DNA of 64,000 bases from Opitutia bacterium Tous-C4FEB (GTDB lineage Bacteria; Verrucomicrobiota; Verrucomicrobiia; Opitutales; Opitutaceae), in assembly GCA_002304445.1 (NCBI GenBank), contig NEVA01000014.1, forward strand, positions 56,768-120,767, written 5' to 3'. Each line of letters opens with the position of its first letter. Position 1 is the stretch's first letter. Positions 40,601-49,845 of this stretch are shown in pieces. The notes beneath the pieces are model-generated. The model did not search any database. It saw only the letters and a program-made list of their open reading frames with translations, and had not been told where the DNA came from. The translations under genes were made by a program, and so were the position numbers.

Positions 40601-40757
40601 GCATCGAGAGGTCGGGCGGTGCGTTTTTGACCATGCCGATGAAGGGCTTCATGCCTGCGGCGAACGACGGACCGGAGCCGCGCTTTCGGAGCGCGGACGA
40701 AGTCGGCCGGCGCTGGCGGCGGACTTTTTTCGCGGGGGCGGTAGGCGAAGAGGGCAT
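40581..40757 (-). CDS. Probable cognate antitoxin (58 aa), absent from supplied ORF track
   Basis: ATG at 40757 to TAG at 40581: MPSSPTAPAKKVRRQRRPTSSALRKRGSGPSFAAGMKPFIGMVKNAPPDLSMREGFGN; overlaps toxin start by 20 nt. Confidence 0.55.
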   Translation of the reverse strand: MPSSPTAPAKKVRRQRRPTSSALRKRGSGPSFAAGMKPFIGMVKNAPPDLSMREGFGN

Positions 40758-40787
40758 GGAGGAAACGTCGCGGTTGAAGGCATGGAG

Positions 40788-41708
40788 TCAAGCGAGGCCA
40801 AGGGCGGCGCGGGCGGCGGTGGCCATCACGGGGGCGGTGGTGGTGGCGGGGACGCCGGTCCAGATTTCGAGGGCTTTGGCCCCCTGATGGACGAGCATCG
40901 CAAGCCCGTTGGCGTGGGGCAGACCGAGGGCGGCAGCGCGGGCGAGGAGCGCGGTCTGCGGCGGGTTGTAGATCATATCGAAGACGGCGGCGACATTGGG
41001 CAGCGAGGTGAGATCGACGGGAATCTCGTCGGTGGGGCGGAGGCCGGCGCTGGTGGCGTTGATCAGGAGCGTGCCTGACGGCAGATCGGCGGGCGGCGCG
41101 GCCGGAGTGAAACCACGGAGCGGAATGTCGGCTGCGAGCGGGGCCAGATGGGCGAGCAGGGTGCGGAGATTGGCCTCGGTGCGGTTTGCGATCCAGAGTG
41201 AGGCGCAACGGCGTTGGAGACATTCGACGGCGGCACCGCGGGCGGCCCCGCCGGCCCCGAGCAGAACGACGTGGGCGCCGGTGAGCTCGAGGCCGAGGGT
41301 TTCGCGGATGGCCGCGGCCAGGCCGTAGCCATCGGTGTTGTGTCCGCGCCAGCCGGCGGGCGTGTGCAGCAGTGTGTTGATGGCGCCGATGGGGCGGGCG
41401 ATGGGTTCGATCGCGGCGACGCGGTCAACCGCGAGGACTTTGTGCGGGACGGTGAGGTTGAGGCCGTGGAAATTTTTCGCGTGGAAGAGATCGAGGGCGC
41501 GCGGGAGGTCATCGGGATGAACCTCGAAGCGAAAGTAACGCCAGTTGGAGAACCGGGGGGTCGCGACGGCGAGCGAGGCGAGGGCGGCGTTGTGCATGGC
41601 CGGGCTGATCGAGTGCTTGATCGGGTGGCCGAGCACGGCAAGGGCGGTGCCGGGGAAAGACCAGCCGTCGAGATCGGCGAGACTGCACGTGGGATCGGAT
41701 GGCGCCAT
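40788..41708 (-). CDS. aroE: Shikimate dehydrogenase
   Basis: VLGHPIKHSISPAMHNAAL, HGLNLTVPHK, NTDGYG, LLGAGGAARGA; start at MAPSDPTCS. Confidence 0.92.
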   Translation of the reverse strand: MAPSDPTCSLADLDGWSFPGTALAVLGHPIKHSISPAMHNAALASLAVATPRFSNWRYFRFEVHPDDLPRALDLFHAKNFHGLNLTVPHKVLAVDRVAAIEPIARPIGAINTLLHTPAGWRGHNTDGYGLAAAIRETLGLELTGAHVVLLGAGGAARGAAVECLQRRCASLWIANRTEANLRTLLAHLAPLAADIPLRGFTPAAPPADLPSGTLLINATSAGLRPTDEIPVDLTSLPNVAAVFDMIYNPPQTALLARAAALGLPHANGLAMLVHQGAKALEIWTGVPATTTAPVMATAARAALGLA

Positions 41709-41764
41709 GCAAACAGCGTGGGGTTTGGGGCTCGGCGGCGAAAGCAAGAAACGCGGCCCGCCGA

Positions 41765-42907
41765 TCAGGCCGGACTCGCCGGAGGAAAGAAATTGGGCAA
41801 CAGATGGCGGTCGGTCATGGGCAGGTGAAATACCGGGGTGGTGGAGCCCGACATCGGCGGAACAATCCAATCCCATTGCGCGGAAAGGGGGCGGCCGGCG
41901 CTTTCCTCTTGGGTGGCGAAGCGCATGAACTGAGCGCTTGCGGTGTGGTGGTCCACGAGGGTCACGCCGGCGGCGGCATAGGAGTGGAGGACCGCGACGT
42001 TGAGCTCCAGCAGGGCGCGGTCGCGCCAAAGGGATTGAGGGGACGACAGGTCGAGTCCGAGCCGTTGCGCGATGGCGGGGAGTTGATGATAGCGGGCTTC
42101 GTCACCCAAATCGCGGGCGCCGATCTCGGTGCCCATAAACCAACCGCTGAACGGTGCGGCCGAGAACTCGGTCGACGCGGCGATCAACCGGTGATCGGAA
42201 ATGGTGGGCAATGCATACCAGCGGAGGCCGAGATCGCCGAACCAAGCCAGCGTGGGGTGGGTGAGATGAACCTCGCGGATGAGCCCGGGGGGCAGGGGGA
42301 AGAGGCGGGGTTTTTCGCCGGCGCCGGTTATGATCCAAGGGAGCAGATCAAAAGGAGTCTTGGTCGAGGGTGGAGTCCAGCCCATGGCGAGGGCGCGTTC
42401 TGTAAAGGAAAGATTTTGGGGGTCGCCGAGAATCCGGGCTCCGTCGCGATAGCCGGCGTATCCCGCCAGCTGGCGATTTTCGATCCGCGGACCGGGCAGG
42501 TGCGCGGTGGAGGGTGCGAATACGGTCATCGTCGGACGGATCGAGCCGGAATTGGTAGCCTCGGCGATGTGCGCGCAGAGCTCGGAGAATATAGCCTCGG
42601 CTCCGGCGAGGTGCCGGCGGTCGCGCACCTTCAGACCGCGCCAGAAGAGTCGCCCGATGCAGCGGGCGTTGTTGCGCCAGGCCATGCGGCCGGCATGGGT
42701 GAGTTCGTCGCTGGTGAACGGGGCGGGTTGGCCGGCGGCGAGGGCGGCGCGGTAGATGGTGGTGCGCTCTGCGAGGGGTGCGGCCAACATGCCAAATGCG
42801 AAAGCATCGCTCAGGAAATCCGTGATTTCTTCGGTTTGAAGCGGAGGCGGCGGGCCGGGGAGCGGCGGATTCGAGGGCGCGTGAAATGGGCACTTCCGGA
42901 GGGACAT
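41765..42907 (-). CDS. nos: Nitric oxide synthase oxygenase (bacterial NOS, oxygenase domain only)
   Basis: MAWRNNARCIGRLFWRGL (haem Cys), FSGWFMGTEIGARDLGDEARY (Arg-binding Glu), DHHTASAQFMRFATQEESAGRPLSAQWDWIVPPMSGSTTPVFH. Confidence 0.92.
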   Translation of the reverse strand: MSLRKCPFHAPSNPPLPGPPPPLQTEEITDFLSDAFAFGMLAAPLAERTTIYRAALAAGQPAPFTSDELTHAGRMAWRNNARCIGRLFWRGLKVRDRRHLAGAEAIFSELCAHIAEATNSGSIRPTMTVFAPSTAHLPGPRIENRQLAGYAGYRDGARILGDPQNLSFTERALAMGWTPPSTKTPFDLLPWIITGAGEKPRLFPLPPGLIREVHLTHPTLAWFGDLGLRWYALPTISDHRLIAASTEFSAAPFSGWFMGTEIGARDLGDEARYHQLPAIAQRLGLDLSSPQSLWRDRALLELNVAVLHSYAAAGVTLVDHHTASAQFMRFATQEESAGRPLSAQWDWIVPPMSGSTTPVFHLPMTDRHLLPNFFPPASPA

Positions 42908-43069
42908 AGGTTAAAAAGATACCGACGAGCGACGAGGGCGCAAATGCGGCCCGAGGAGCGACGGGCAATTGGAAATCAAGTCAGTGGCTTCGGTGGCCGT
43001 GGCGCGATTAGAAGCCCGACGGGGAGAGCGGGCCGCCGGGACGACTGGCTCCACGGGGATGGCGAGAGG

Positions 43070-43972
43070 TCACTCGGGCTCGCGGGTGTGGGTGGTCTCG
43101 AAATCGGTGATGAAGCTGGCGAAAAGGCGGGCGCGGGCGGGTTCGCCGGAAACGGTGTAGTGGTGCACGAGGTTACGGCAGCAGCGGCAGAGGACCTCGT
43201 GAATGGCGGTGGGCATGAGATCGGCGGGCTGGGGTGAAGTGCCTTGGGCGATGAGAAAGGCGATGACCTCGTCGGGGTCGCGGAAGAGGCCGCGATCAAA
43301 CGGGTCGACGTAAAACGGAATCTCATCGTCGAAGCAGCCGACGAGGAAGTGGCCGGGCAGGCCGACGGGCTCAAGTGCGAGGCCGAGGCGTTCGGCGACC
43401 AGCAGGTAGACGAGGCTGAGAGAAATGGGCAGGCCGATGCGGCGCGTGAGGACGCTGTTGAGGAAGCTGTTTTGCGGGTCGGTGTAGTGCTCGACGTTGC
43501 CGCGAAACCCCCATTCGTGGAACATCACGCGGTTGATGATTCGGCATTTCTCCCGGGAGCTGGCGGGTTCGGCGATGAGCTCGGTGCAGCGGGCGGCGAT
43601 GGCGTCGAGCTGCTCACAGCAACGGCCCACGTCAAGGGCGGGATTGACGGTGCGGGCGAGCAGGAGGGCGCCGGTTTCCAGTTCGTAGTGAAGTGAACCG
43701 ATGAAAGTGCGGAACTCGGCGACGGGGTCGGAAAATTTCAGCTCGTTGAGAAACCAGGCGGCGTGAGCGGCGAGGGCGGGGTCGGGACCGTGACTGAGCT
43801 CGCGCAGAAACGGCGCGGTTTCAGGGCCGAGGGCCGTGAACCGGGCGAGGAGGGCGCGGCGCACGGACGGGCTGGGGTCGTCGAGTAGACGCAGCAGCGC
43901 CGAGAGTTGGGCGGAGCTCGGCGCGGTGGTTTCCAAGCGGGAAAGGCGAGAAGGAATTTTCGCGGGAGGCAA
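43070..43972 (-). CDS. SirB1/transglutaminase-like family protein
   Basis: NRVMFHEWGFRGNVEHYTDPQNSFLNSVLTRRIGLPISLSLVYLLVAERLGL. Confidence 0.82.
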   Translation of the reverse strand: MPPAKIPSRLSRLETTAPSSAQLSALLRLLDDPSPSVRRALLARFTALGPETAPFLRELSHGPDPALAAHAAWFLNELKFSDPVAEFRTFIGSLHYELETGALLLARTVNPALDVGRCCEQLDAIAARCTELIAEPASSREKCRIINRVMFHEWGFRGNVEHYTDPQNSFLNSVLTRRIGLPISLSLVYLLVAERLGLALEPVGLPGHFLVGCFDDEIPFYVDPFDRGLFRDPDEVIAFLIAQGTSPQPADLMPTAIHEVLCRCCRNLVHHYTVSGEPARARLFASFITDFETTHTREPE

Positions 43973-43999
43973 TGCGGAAGGCGGCGCGCGGGCGGCGCC

Positions 44000-46984
44000 C
44001 TACCTTGCGGAATTGAAACGAATTTTTTCCTCTTCGCGGTCGATGAAAGGGACGCCTTTTTCCATCCACTCGGGGGCGGGGGCGCCGCGGAGGTAGTGCT
44101 CGAAGAATTGCCAAGCGCGGCGGGCGAAATCCTTTTGGTCCGCGCGGCGGCGGAGGCCGTGGAGCCCGCCGTTGTAGTTCCAGAGCCAAGCGGGTTTGTC
44201 GTAGCGCCGGAGGGCGAGGAAGAGTTCGATGCCTTGATACCACGGAACGGCGTCGTCGGCGTCGTTGTGCAGGAGCAGGAGGGGCGTGGTGATGCGCTGC
44301 ACGTGGAAGATGGGGGAGTTTTCGATGTAGAGGTGCGGCGCTTCGGCGAGGGGGCGGCCGAGGCGGCTTTGGGTTTTCTCGTATTGGAACTGACGCGGCA
44401 TGCCGGAGCCCCAGCGGATGCCGGAGTAGGCACTGGTCATGTTGCCCACCGGGGCGCCGGCTTCGGCGGCGCGGAAAAGCGAGGTTTGCGTGAGCATGTA
44501 GGCGATTTGGTAGCCGCCCCAGGAGTGGCCGGAGATGCCGATGGCCTGCTCGTCGACGAAGCCTTGGCGGACGAGGCTCTCGATGGCGGGGAGCACGGCG
44601 CGCAGCGCGCTTTGGCCGGGCTGACCCTCGGTGTAAACGATGTCGGGGGTGAGGATAAGGTAGCCGTTGCTGGTGTAGAGGGGGAAACTGACGTTGTGGC
44701 CGGGCGCTGGGGGTTTGAAGGTGTGGACGTCCTGCGACAGGCGCTCGTAGATGTAGACCATGAGCGGGTATTTTTTCGTGGGATCAAAGTCGGCGGGCTT
44801 GTAGAGCGCGGCGCTGAGTGGGACGCCGTCGGTGTTGCGGAAGGGGACGAGTTCGGCCCGGCCCCAAGCGAAGGGCGTGAGCTGGGCGCCGCCGGCGGTG
44901 ACTTGGGCGGGGGCGGCGAAGGCGGAATCGGTGGTATGGTAGTCGGGAAATTCGTCGAAGCGGGCGGCGCTCACGAGCAGGACATCGGCGTCTTTGGCGC
45001 GGGTGACGTAGCGGTAGTTTTTGTCGCCCCAGAGGAGGCGGCTCGGGGCGGTGCCGGGGGCAGCGTCGAAGCGGGTTTGGAAGAAACCGGAGGCGCGCGT
45101 CTCCTCGCTCTCCCCGCGGAGGGTGAGGGGCTTGGCGGGGTCGAGGCCGCGGTCGTCGATGTCGTCGTCGATGGGCTCGATGTTTTGGACGCGGAGCTGG
45201 GTCTTGGTCGCGCGGCCGGAGGCGGCGGTGAGATTTTTGGCGGGGCGGGCGTCGGCCCAGAGCTGCCAGACATCGTAGCGGTCGTAGATGAGGAGCGACT
45301 GGCTGTCCTTGGTCCAACCGGCTTGGCCATAGGGACCGGCGGGCGAGGGGGAATCGTGGTCTTCGTTGTGGACGGCAACGCCGAGGGTGGAGGTGAGGTT
45401 GCGCGTGGTGCCGTCGGTGGTGTTGAGCACGTGCCAGTGATTGGACTGGTAGTAGAGGGCCCAGAGGCCGTCGGGTGACCAAACCAGGGCGGTGCCGGCT
45501 CCGCCGTTTTCGCTGCGGAGTTCCTTGAGGGCGGGTTTGCGGGCGCCGGTGAGGGGATCGACGAGGAGTATGTCGGTGTAGCGGCCGTCGTAATCGGCGC
45601 GGCGGCGGTAGGCGCGGTCGTCTTGGCCGAGGGCGCGGGTGCCGTCGTCGCTGAGCGTGACGGTGGGCAGGGTGACATCGGCGAGCTGGGTGTACCGATT
45701 GGTGGCGAGATCGAGCACGCCGCGATAGGTGCGGTTGCGCTCGAGGGTCGCGCGGACTTTTTGCATGGGCTGGACGATATCGTCGTTCCAGCGCCAGAGA
45801 TCGGCGGAGACGCGGGATTCTGCGTCGAGGGCGGCGTCGGGATCGCGGGCGGGTTTGGGGGGCGGGGCGGCGGGGACGTAGAGTTTTTTGCCGTCGCGGG
45901 AGAACGCGATTGGCCCCTTGTCACTCACCGTGAAGGCGGCGGGGAAGTGGGTAGTCGTTGAGGAGACGAGCTCGGTGGCGGCGGCGGTGCCGCGTGGCCA
46001 GTGGTAGAGTTTGAAGCGCGCGGATTTCGGGGCAGGTGTGGCGGCGACGTCGTCGCGGTCGCTGACGAAGGCGGCTTGGGTCTGGTCGCGGTCCCAAGCG
46101 AGTTTCAGGTATTTGCCTTTGCCGGCGAGGAGGGCGGCGGGGGCGGTGTCGGCGGGGGCGCCGGGAGTGAAAACATAAACGCCGTTGGTGGTGCCGATTT
46201 TGGCGGCGATGGTGGTGAGGAGGGTGCGGCCGTCGCGGGCGAGGCTGTAGTCGAGGACATCGGCGAAGGTGCGCTCGGCGGGGGTGGTGGCGGCGAGGTC
46301 GATGAGGACGAGATCGGTGCCGACCTCGGGTTTGGCGGCAGCGGAGCCGGTTACGGCTCGAGGGGCGGCTTGGTCGGGATCGGAGGCGGGAGTGGTGACC
46401 TCAGGCTTTTTTTCTTCGGGTTTCGCCTCTTTGAGATAGGCGAGCCAGGCGCCGGTTCTGGTGGAGAGCTGGTAGTTTTTAACGGAGGCAACGGTGGTGG
46501 ATTTGCCGGTGGCGAGGTGGAGATAGAGGAGGCCGGGTTTCGGCATTTCGTCGGGCTTTTTCTTGGCTTTGCGGGCGGCGGCGAGGTCGGCCTTGGCGGG
46601 GTAGGTGCTGGCGACGAGGTGCGCGGAGTCGGCGGTGAAGGCGAGGCGGATGGTGGGCAGGGTGGGGGAAGCGTCGGGGTTGGCGGAGTCGGGCTGGGTG
46701 GGGGGCGGCGGGAGGGCGCCGACGGGGAGGCGTTGCTCGCGACCGGTGGCGAGTTCGCGCACGATGACTTCGCCGTCGCCGTCTTGCGGCATGAAGGAAT
46801 AGGCGAGCCAGCGACCGTCGCGCGAGAGGGTGGGCGAGGCGAGGCTGCGCCAAGCGTCGAAATCGTCGAGGGAGAGCGGGCGTTTGGCGGCGGGGGTGGC
46901 CGGAGTGGATTCGGCGGCGAAGGCGGCGGTAGTAAGGGTAAAGGCCGCGAGCAGGGGCAACGTGAAGCGGAGGAGGGATCGCAT
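44000..46984 (-). CDS. S9 family prolyl oligopeptidase
   Basis: Signal peptide, beta-propeller region, GISGHSWGGYQIAYMLTQT nucleophile elbow, HNDADDAVPWYQG. Confidence 0.9.
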   Translation of the reverse strand: MRSLLRFTLPLLAAFTLTTAAFAAESTPATPAAKRPLSLDDFDAWRSLASPTLSRDGRWLAYSFMPQDGDGEVIVRELATGREQRLPVGALPPPPTQPDSANPDASPTLPTIRLAFTADSAHLVASTYPAKADLAAARKAKKKPDEMPKPGLLYLHLATGKSTTVASVKNYQLSTRTGAWLAYLKEAKPEEKKPEVTTPASDPDQAAPRAVTGSAAAKPEVGTDLVLIDLAATTPAERTFADVLDYSLARDGRTLLTTIAAKIGTTNGVYVFTPGAPADTAPAALLAGKGKYLKLAWDRDQTQAAFVSDRDDVAATPAPKSARFKLYHWPRGTAAATELVSSTTTHFPAAFTVSDKGPIAFSRDGKKLYVPAAPPPKPARDPDAALDAESRVSADLWRWNDDIVQPMQKVRATLERNRTYRGVLDLATNRYTQLADVTLPTVTLSDDGTRALGQDDRAYRRRADYDGRYTDILLVDPLTGARKPALKELRSENGGAGTALVWSPDGLWALYYQSNHWHVLNTTDGTTRNLTSTLGVAVHNEDHDSPSPAGPYGQAGWTKDSQSLLIYDRYDVWQLWADARPAKNLTAASGRATKTQLRVQNIEPIDDDIDDRGLDPAKPLTLRGESEETRASGFFQTRFDAAPGTAPSRLLWGDKNYRYVTRAKDADVLLVSAARFDEFPDYHTTDSAFAAPAQVTAGGAQLTPFAWGRAELVPFRNTDGVPLSAALYKPADFDPTKKYPLMVYIYERLSQDVHTFKPPAPGHNVSFPLYTSNGYLILTPDIVYTEGQPGQSALRAVLPAIESLVRQGFVDEQAIGISGHSWGGYQIAYMLTQTSLFRAAEAGAPVGNMTSAYSGIRWGSGMPRQFQYEKTQSRLGRPLAEAPHLYIENSPIFHVQRITTPLLLLHNDADDAVPWYQGIELFLALRRYDKPAWLWNYNGGLHGLRRRADQKDFARRAWQFFEHYLRGAPAPEWMEKGVPFIDREEEKIRFNSAR

Positions 46985-47083
46985 GGGTAAAGGGAGGAGA
47001 AAAGAGAGAAGGACTGCTAATGAAATTCGCCACGGGGCGAATTTTTGGAAGAACGGCGGCTGATGGCGGACGGATTTCGGAAA

Positions 47084-47791
47084 TTACCGCGCGCCGTAAA
47101 GGGCGGAGCCGACGCGGACCATAGTGCTGCCGGCGGCGATGGCGGGGGCGAGGTCGCTGCTCATGCCCATGGAGAGTTCAAGGAGGGGGACGCCGAGGCG
47201 GGCGGCGAGGTCGTCGCGGAGAGTGCGGAGATTCGTAAATGTGCGGACGGCGTGCTCGGCGGTTTCGGCCGCGGTGGAGCCAAGAGGAGCGATGGTCATG
47301 AGGCCGTCGAGGCGCAGGTTCTTTTTGGTGAGGGCGAACTCGACCAGGCGCGGAGTGTCGGCGAGATCGGCGCCGAATTTGGCGGGGTCGTTGCCGGCGT
47401 TGACCTGAAAGAGGATGGGGAGAACTTTGCCGAGCTCGGCGGCGGCGCGGTCGAGGTGGTTGAGGAGCTTTTCGCTGTCGACGCTTTGGACGCGGTCGAA
47501 GTGGGTGGCGGCGAGTTTGGATTTGTTGGACTGGAGGTGGCCGATGAGTTCCCAAGCGAGGGCGGGGGCGGCGCAGAGCGGGCGTTTTTCGGCGGCTTCC
47601 TGGACGCGGTTTTCGCCGACGGCGCGCAGGCCGTAGCGGGCGGCGAAATCGGCGGCGGCGACGGGGTGGGTCTTGGTGACGGCGAGCAATTCCACGGTGG
47701 TGGGATCGCGGCCGGCGGCGGCACAGGCGGCGGCGATTTGGGCGCGGACGGCGTCGGCGCGGAGGACAAATTCTGCGTAGGTGGGGGACAT
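47084..47791 (-). CDS. YggS family pyridoxal phosphate homeostasis protein
   Basis: LLAVTKTHPVAAADFAARYGLRAVGENRVQEAAEK, LDGLMTIAPLG, LSMGMSSDLAPAIAAGSTMVRVGSALYG. Confidence 0.93.
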   Translation of the reverse strand: MSPTYAEFVLRADAVRAQIAAACAAAGRDPTTVELLAVTKTHPVAAADFAARYGLRAVGENRVQEAAEKRPLCAAPALAWELIGHLQSNKSKLAATHFDRVQSVDSEKLLNHLDRAAAELGKVLPILFQVNAGNDPAKFGADLADTPRLVEFALTKKNLRLDGLMTIAPLGSTAAETAEHAVRTFTNLRTLRDDLAARLGVPLLELSMGMSSDLAPAIAAGSTMVRVGSALYGAR

Positions 47792-47881
47792 GGAATCGGC
47801 GGCGGCTGATTGGAAACCTCAATAAGAGGTTTGCGACAATGCTTAAGCCGTTGCTCCTTTGGGCTGACATCCTCGCAGCTT

Positions 47882-48781
47882 ATGCAAATTGAAAACCTCA
47901 AAATCTTCGCCGATCTGGTCGAAACCAAAAGTTTCTCCAAAGCGGCCAAGCTGAATGGCATCACGCAGTCGGCGGTGAGCCAGCAAGCTCGGGCGATGGA
48001 GCGGCATTTCAAGACGCTCCTCGTCGACCGCAGCCAGAAACAATTTCAACTCACGCGGGAAGGATACCGCGTCTACGAGTCGGCGAAGGAGATGTTGCAC
48101 ACCTACGAGAAGCTGCAGTGCGAGTTGCAGGAAATGAAGAAGGTGATCAGCGGCACGATCCGGATTTCGACCATTTATTCGATCGGGCTGCACGAGTTGC
48201 CGCCGTTTATAAAAAAATTCCTGCATGATTTTCCTTCGGTCAATGTGCGCGTGGAATACCGCCGTTCGAACCTCGTCTACGAAGACATTTTGCACAACGC
48301 CGTGGACTTCGGGCTCGTGGCGTTTCCGCTCAAGCAGCGTCAGATCGAAGTGCTGCCTTTCCGCAACGATCATTTGGTCCTGATCACGTCTCCCGGGCAT
48401 CCCTTGGCGAAGCGCACGGAGATCGAAGTGAAGGAATTGGCGTCGCAGAAGTTTATCGGTTTCGACCCCGACATTCCGACGCGGAAGGCGGTGGACCAGA
48501 TTTTCCGCGACCATAAGCTGGAGATCGAGCCGGTGATGGAATTCGACAACATCGAGACGGTGAAGCGCGCGGTGGAGATCGAGCATGGCATCGCGATCGT
48601 GCCGCAGGCGACGGTGGCGCAGGAGGTGAAGCAAGGGAGCTTGGTCATGCTGCATTTTAAGGGGAAAACCTTCACCCGGCCGTTGGCCATTTTGCACCGC
48701 AAGGGCCGGGTGCTCACGCCGGCGATGAAGAAGTTTGTCGAAGTCCTCGGGCTGGATCTGCCCGAGATGCGGGACTCCTGA
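47882..48781 (+). CDS. LysR family transcriptional regulator
   Basis: MQIENLKIFADLVETKSFSKAAKLNGITQSAVSQQARAMERHF HTH. Confidence 0.92.
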   Translation: MQIENLKIFADLVETKSFSKAAKLNGITQSAVSQQARAMERHFKTLLVDRSQKQFQLTREGYRVYESAKEMLHTYEKLQCELQEMKKVISGTIRISTIYSIGLHELPPFIKKFLHDFPSVNVRVEYRRSNLVYEDILHNAVDFGLVAFPLKQRQIEVLPFRNDHLVLITSPGHPLAKRTEIEVKELASQKFIGFDPDIPTRKAVDQIFRDHKLEIEPVMEFDNIETVKRAVEIEHGIAIVPQATVAQEVKQGSLVMLHFKGKTFTRPLAILHRKGRVLTPAMKKFVEVLGLDLPEMRDS

Positions 48782-48834
48782 AACCGTAGAAAACGGGAAT
48801 CGAGGCGGCCGGCGGGCGAACCAAAACCAGCGCG

Positions 48835-49065
48835 ATGCACCGCTACGAGTTTCAACTCCATCTATCGGCGGAGCGCTGCCTCGATTATTACCGCGGGGCG
48901 GTGCGCCAGATCGTGGTGCGCTGTTCGACGGGGCAGAATGTGCAGTTTCCGGCGTCGCTTTTGCAGAAGTTCGTGAGCCCGGAGGGGATTCACGGCCGGT
49001 TCGTGTTGAGCTGCGACGAGCGGAACAAATGCCTCGGGCTGGAGCGGGTCGTCGAGGCGAGCTGA
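48835..49065 (+). CDS. DUF2835 family protein
   Basis: LSAERCLDYYRGAVRQIVVRCSTGQNVQFPASLLQKFVSPEGIHGRFVLSCD. Confidence 0.75.
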   Translation: MHRYEFQLHLSAERCLDYYRGAVRQIVVRCSTGQNVQFPASLLQKFVSPEGIHGRFVLSCDERNKCLGLERVVEAS

Positions 49066-49147
49066 CGGAGAAGCCCCGGCCGATTTTTTGGGCAAAATTG
49101 CGGGAAGAGAAATTGCCGCACGTGCTCTCACCTCCCTTTCTTTTCCC

Positions 49148-49645
49148 ATGATGAAAACGCTCCGCACCGCTCTGTTGGTTTCATTTGCTCTGGTGGCCGC
49201 TCTGTCGGCCGGAGCCGAGACCGTCCCGCCGACGCCGGCGCCGGAGTGGAAGTTGAAGGACGTCGATGGCAAGGTCGTCTCGTCGTCCGATTTTAAGGGC
49301 AAGGTTGTGGTGATTGATTTTTGGGCGACCTGGTGCCCGCCGTGTATTGCCGAAATCCCCGGCTACATCGAGCTGCAGAAAAAATACGGCAAAGACGGAC
49401 TCGTGATTGTCGGAATCTCGTTGGACCAGAAAGGGCCGTCGGTGGTGAAGCCGTTTATGGCCAAAATGGGGATAAATTATCCGATCGTGATGGCGGATGA
49501 GGACACGCCGGCGGCGTTTGGCGGGGTCGAGGCGATTCCCACGACGTTTATCATCGACCGGACCGGGATGATTCGAGACCGCAAGCTGGGGGCGGAGGCG
49601 GTGGAGAGCTACGAGCAGCGGTTGTTGGTCTATTTGAAGAAGTGA
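49148..49645 (+). CDS. TlpA/thioredoxin-like family protein
   Basis: Signal peptide; VVIDFWATWCPPCIAEIPGYIELQKKYG. Confidence 0.9.
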   Translation: MMKTLRTALLVSFALVAALSAGAETVPPTPAPEWKLKDVDGKVVSSSDFKGKVVVIDFWATWCPPCIAEIPGYIELQKKYGKDGLVIVGISLDQKGPSVVKPFMAKMGINYPIVMADEDTPAAFGGVEAIPTTFIIDRTGMIRDRKLGAEAVESYEQRLLVYLKK

Positions 49646-49733
49646 TTGGCTGAGCGTGGGCGGACGCAGCGGGGGCGTGCGGCACGGTTTGGAAAAGGCG
49701 GAAGCGCTTTGGCGCGGAGCGAGGGATTTGGGC

Positions 49734-49773
49734 AAAATGAAGGGCCCGGCGATAACCCCTTAACGCCGGGCCC
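49734..49773 (-). terminator. Terminator of candidate sRNA (stem also readable on plus strand after tlpA-like gene)
   Basis: Minus GGGCCCGGCG-TTAAGGGGTTAT-CGCCGGGCCC-TTCATTTT; 10-bp perfect stem. Confidence 0.6.
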
Positions 49774-49834
49774 ACTATTTTCTGTTCCGGTTTTCACCGG
49801 TCCAACGCTACCCCAAAACCCTGATTGGGTGCGT
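49734..49834 (-). ncRNA. Candidate ~100-nt sigma-54-dependent small RNA (novel)
   Basis: Starts at predicted +1 of the sigma-54 promoter; hairpin 49835-49804, GAAA-tetraloop hairpin 49800-49787, terminator stem 49773-49742; no convincing CDS in the interval. Confidence 0.5.
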
Positions 49835-49845
49835 TCTTAATTTTA

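Noticed and set aside
42960-42995. Possible FNR/DNR box (TTGATTTCCAATTG) upstream of NOS
   Set aside because: Only one half-site matches; second half differs strongly from ATCAA
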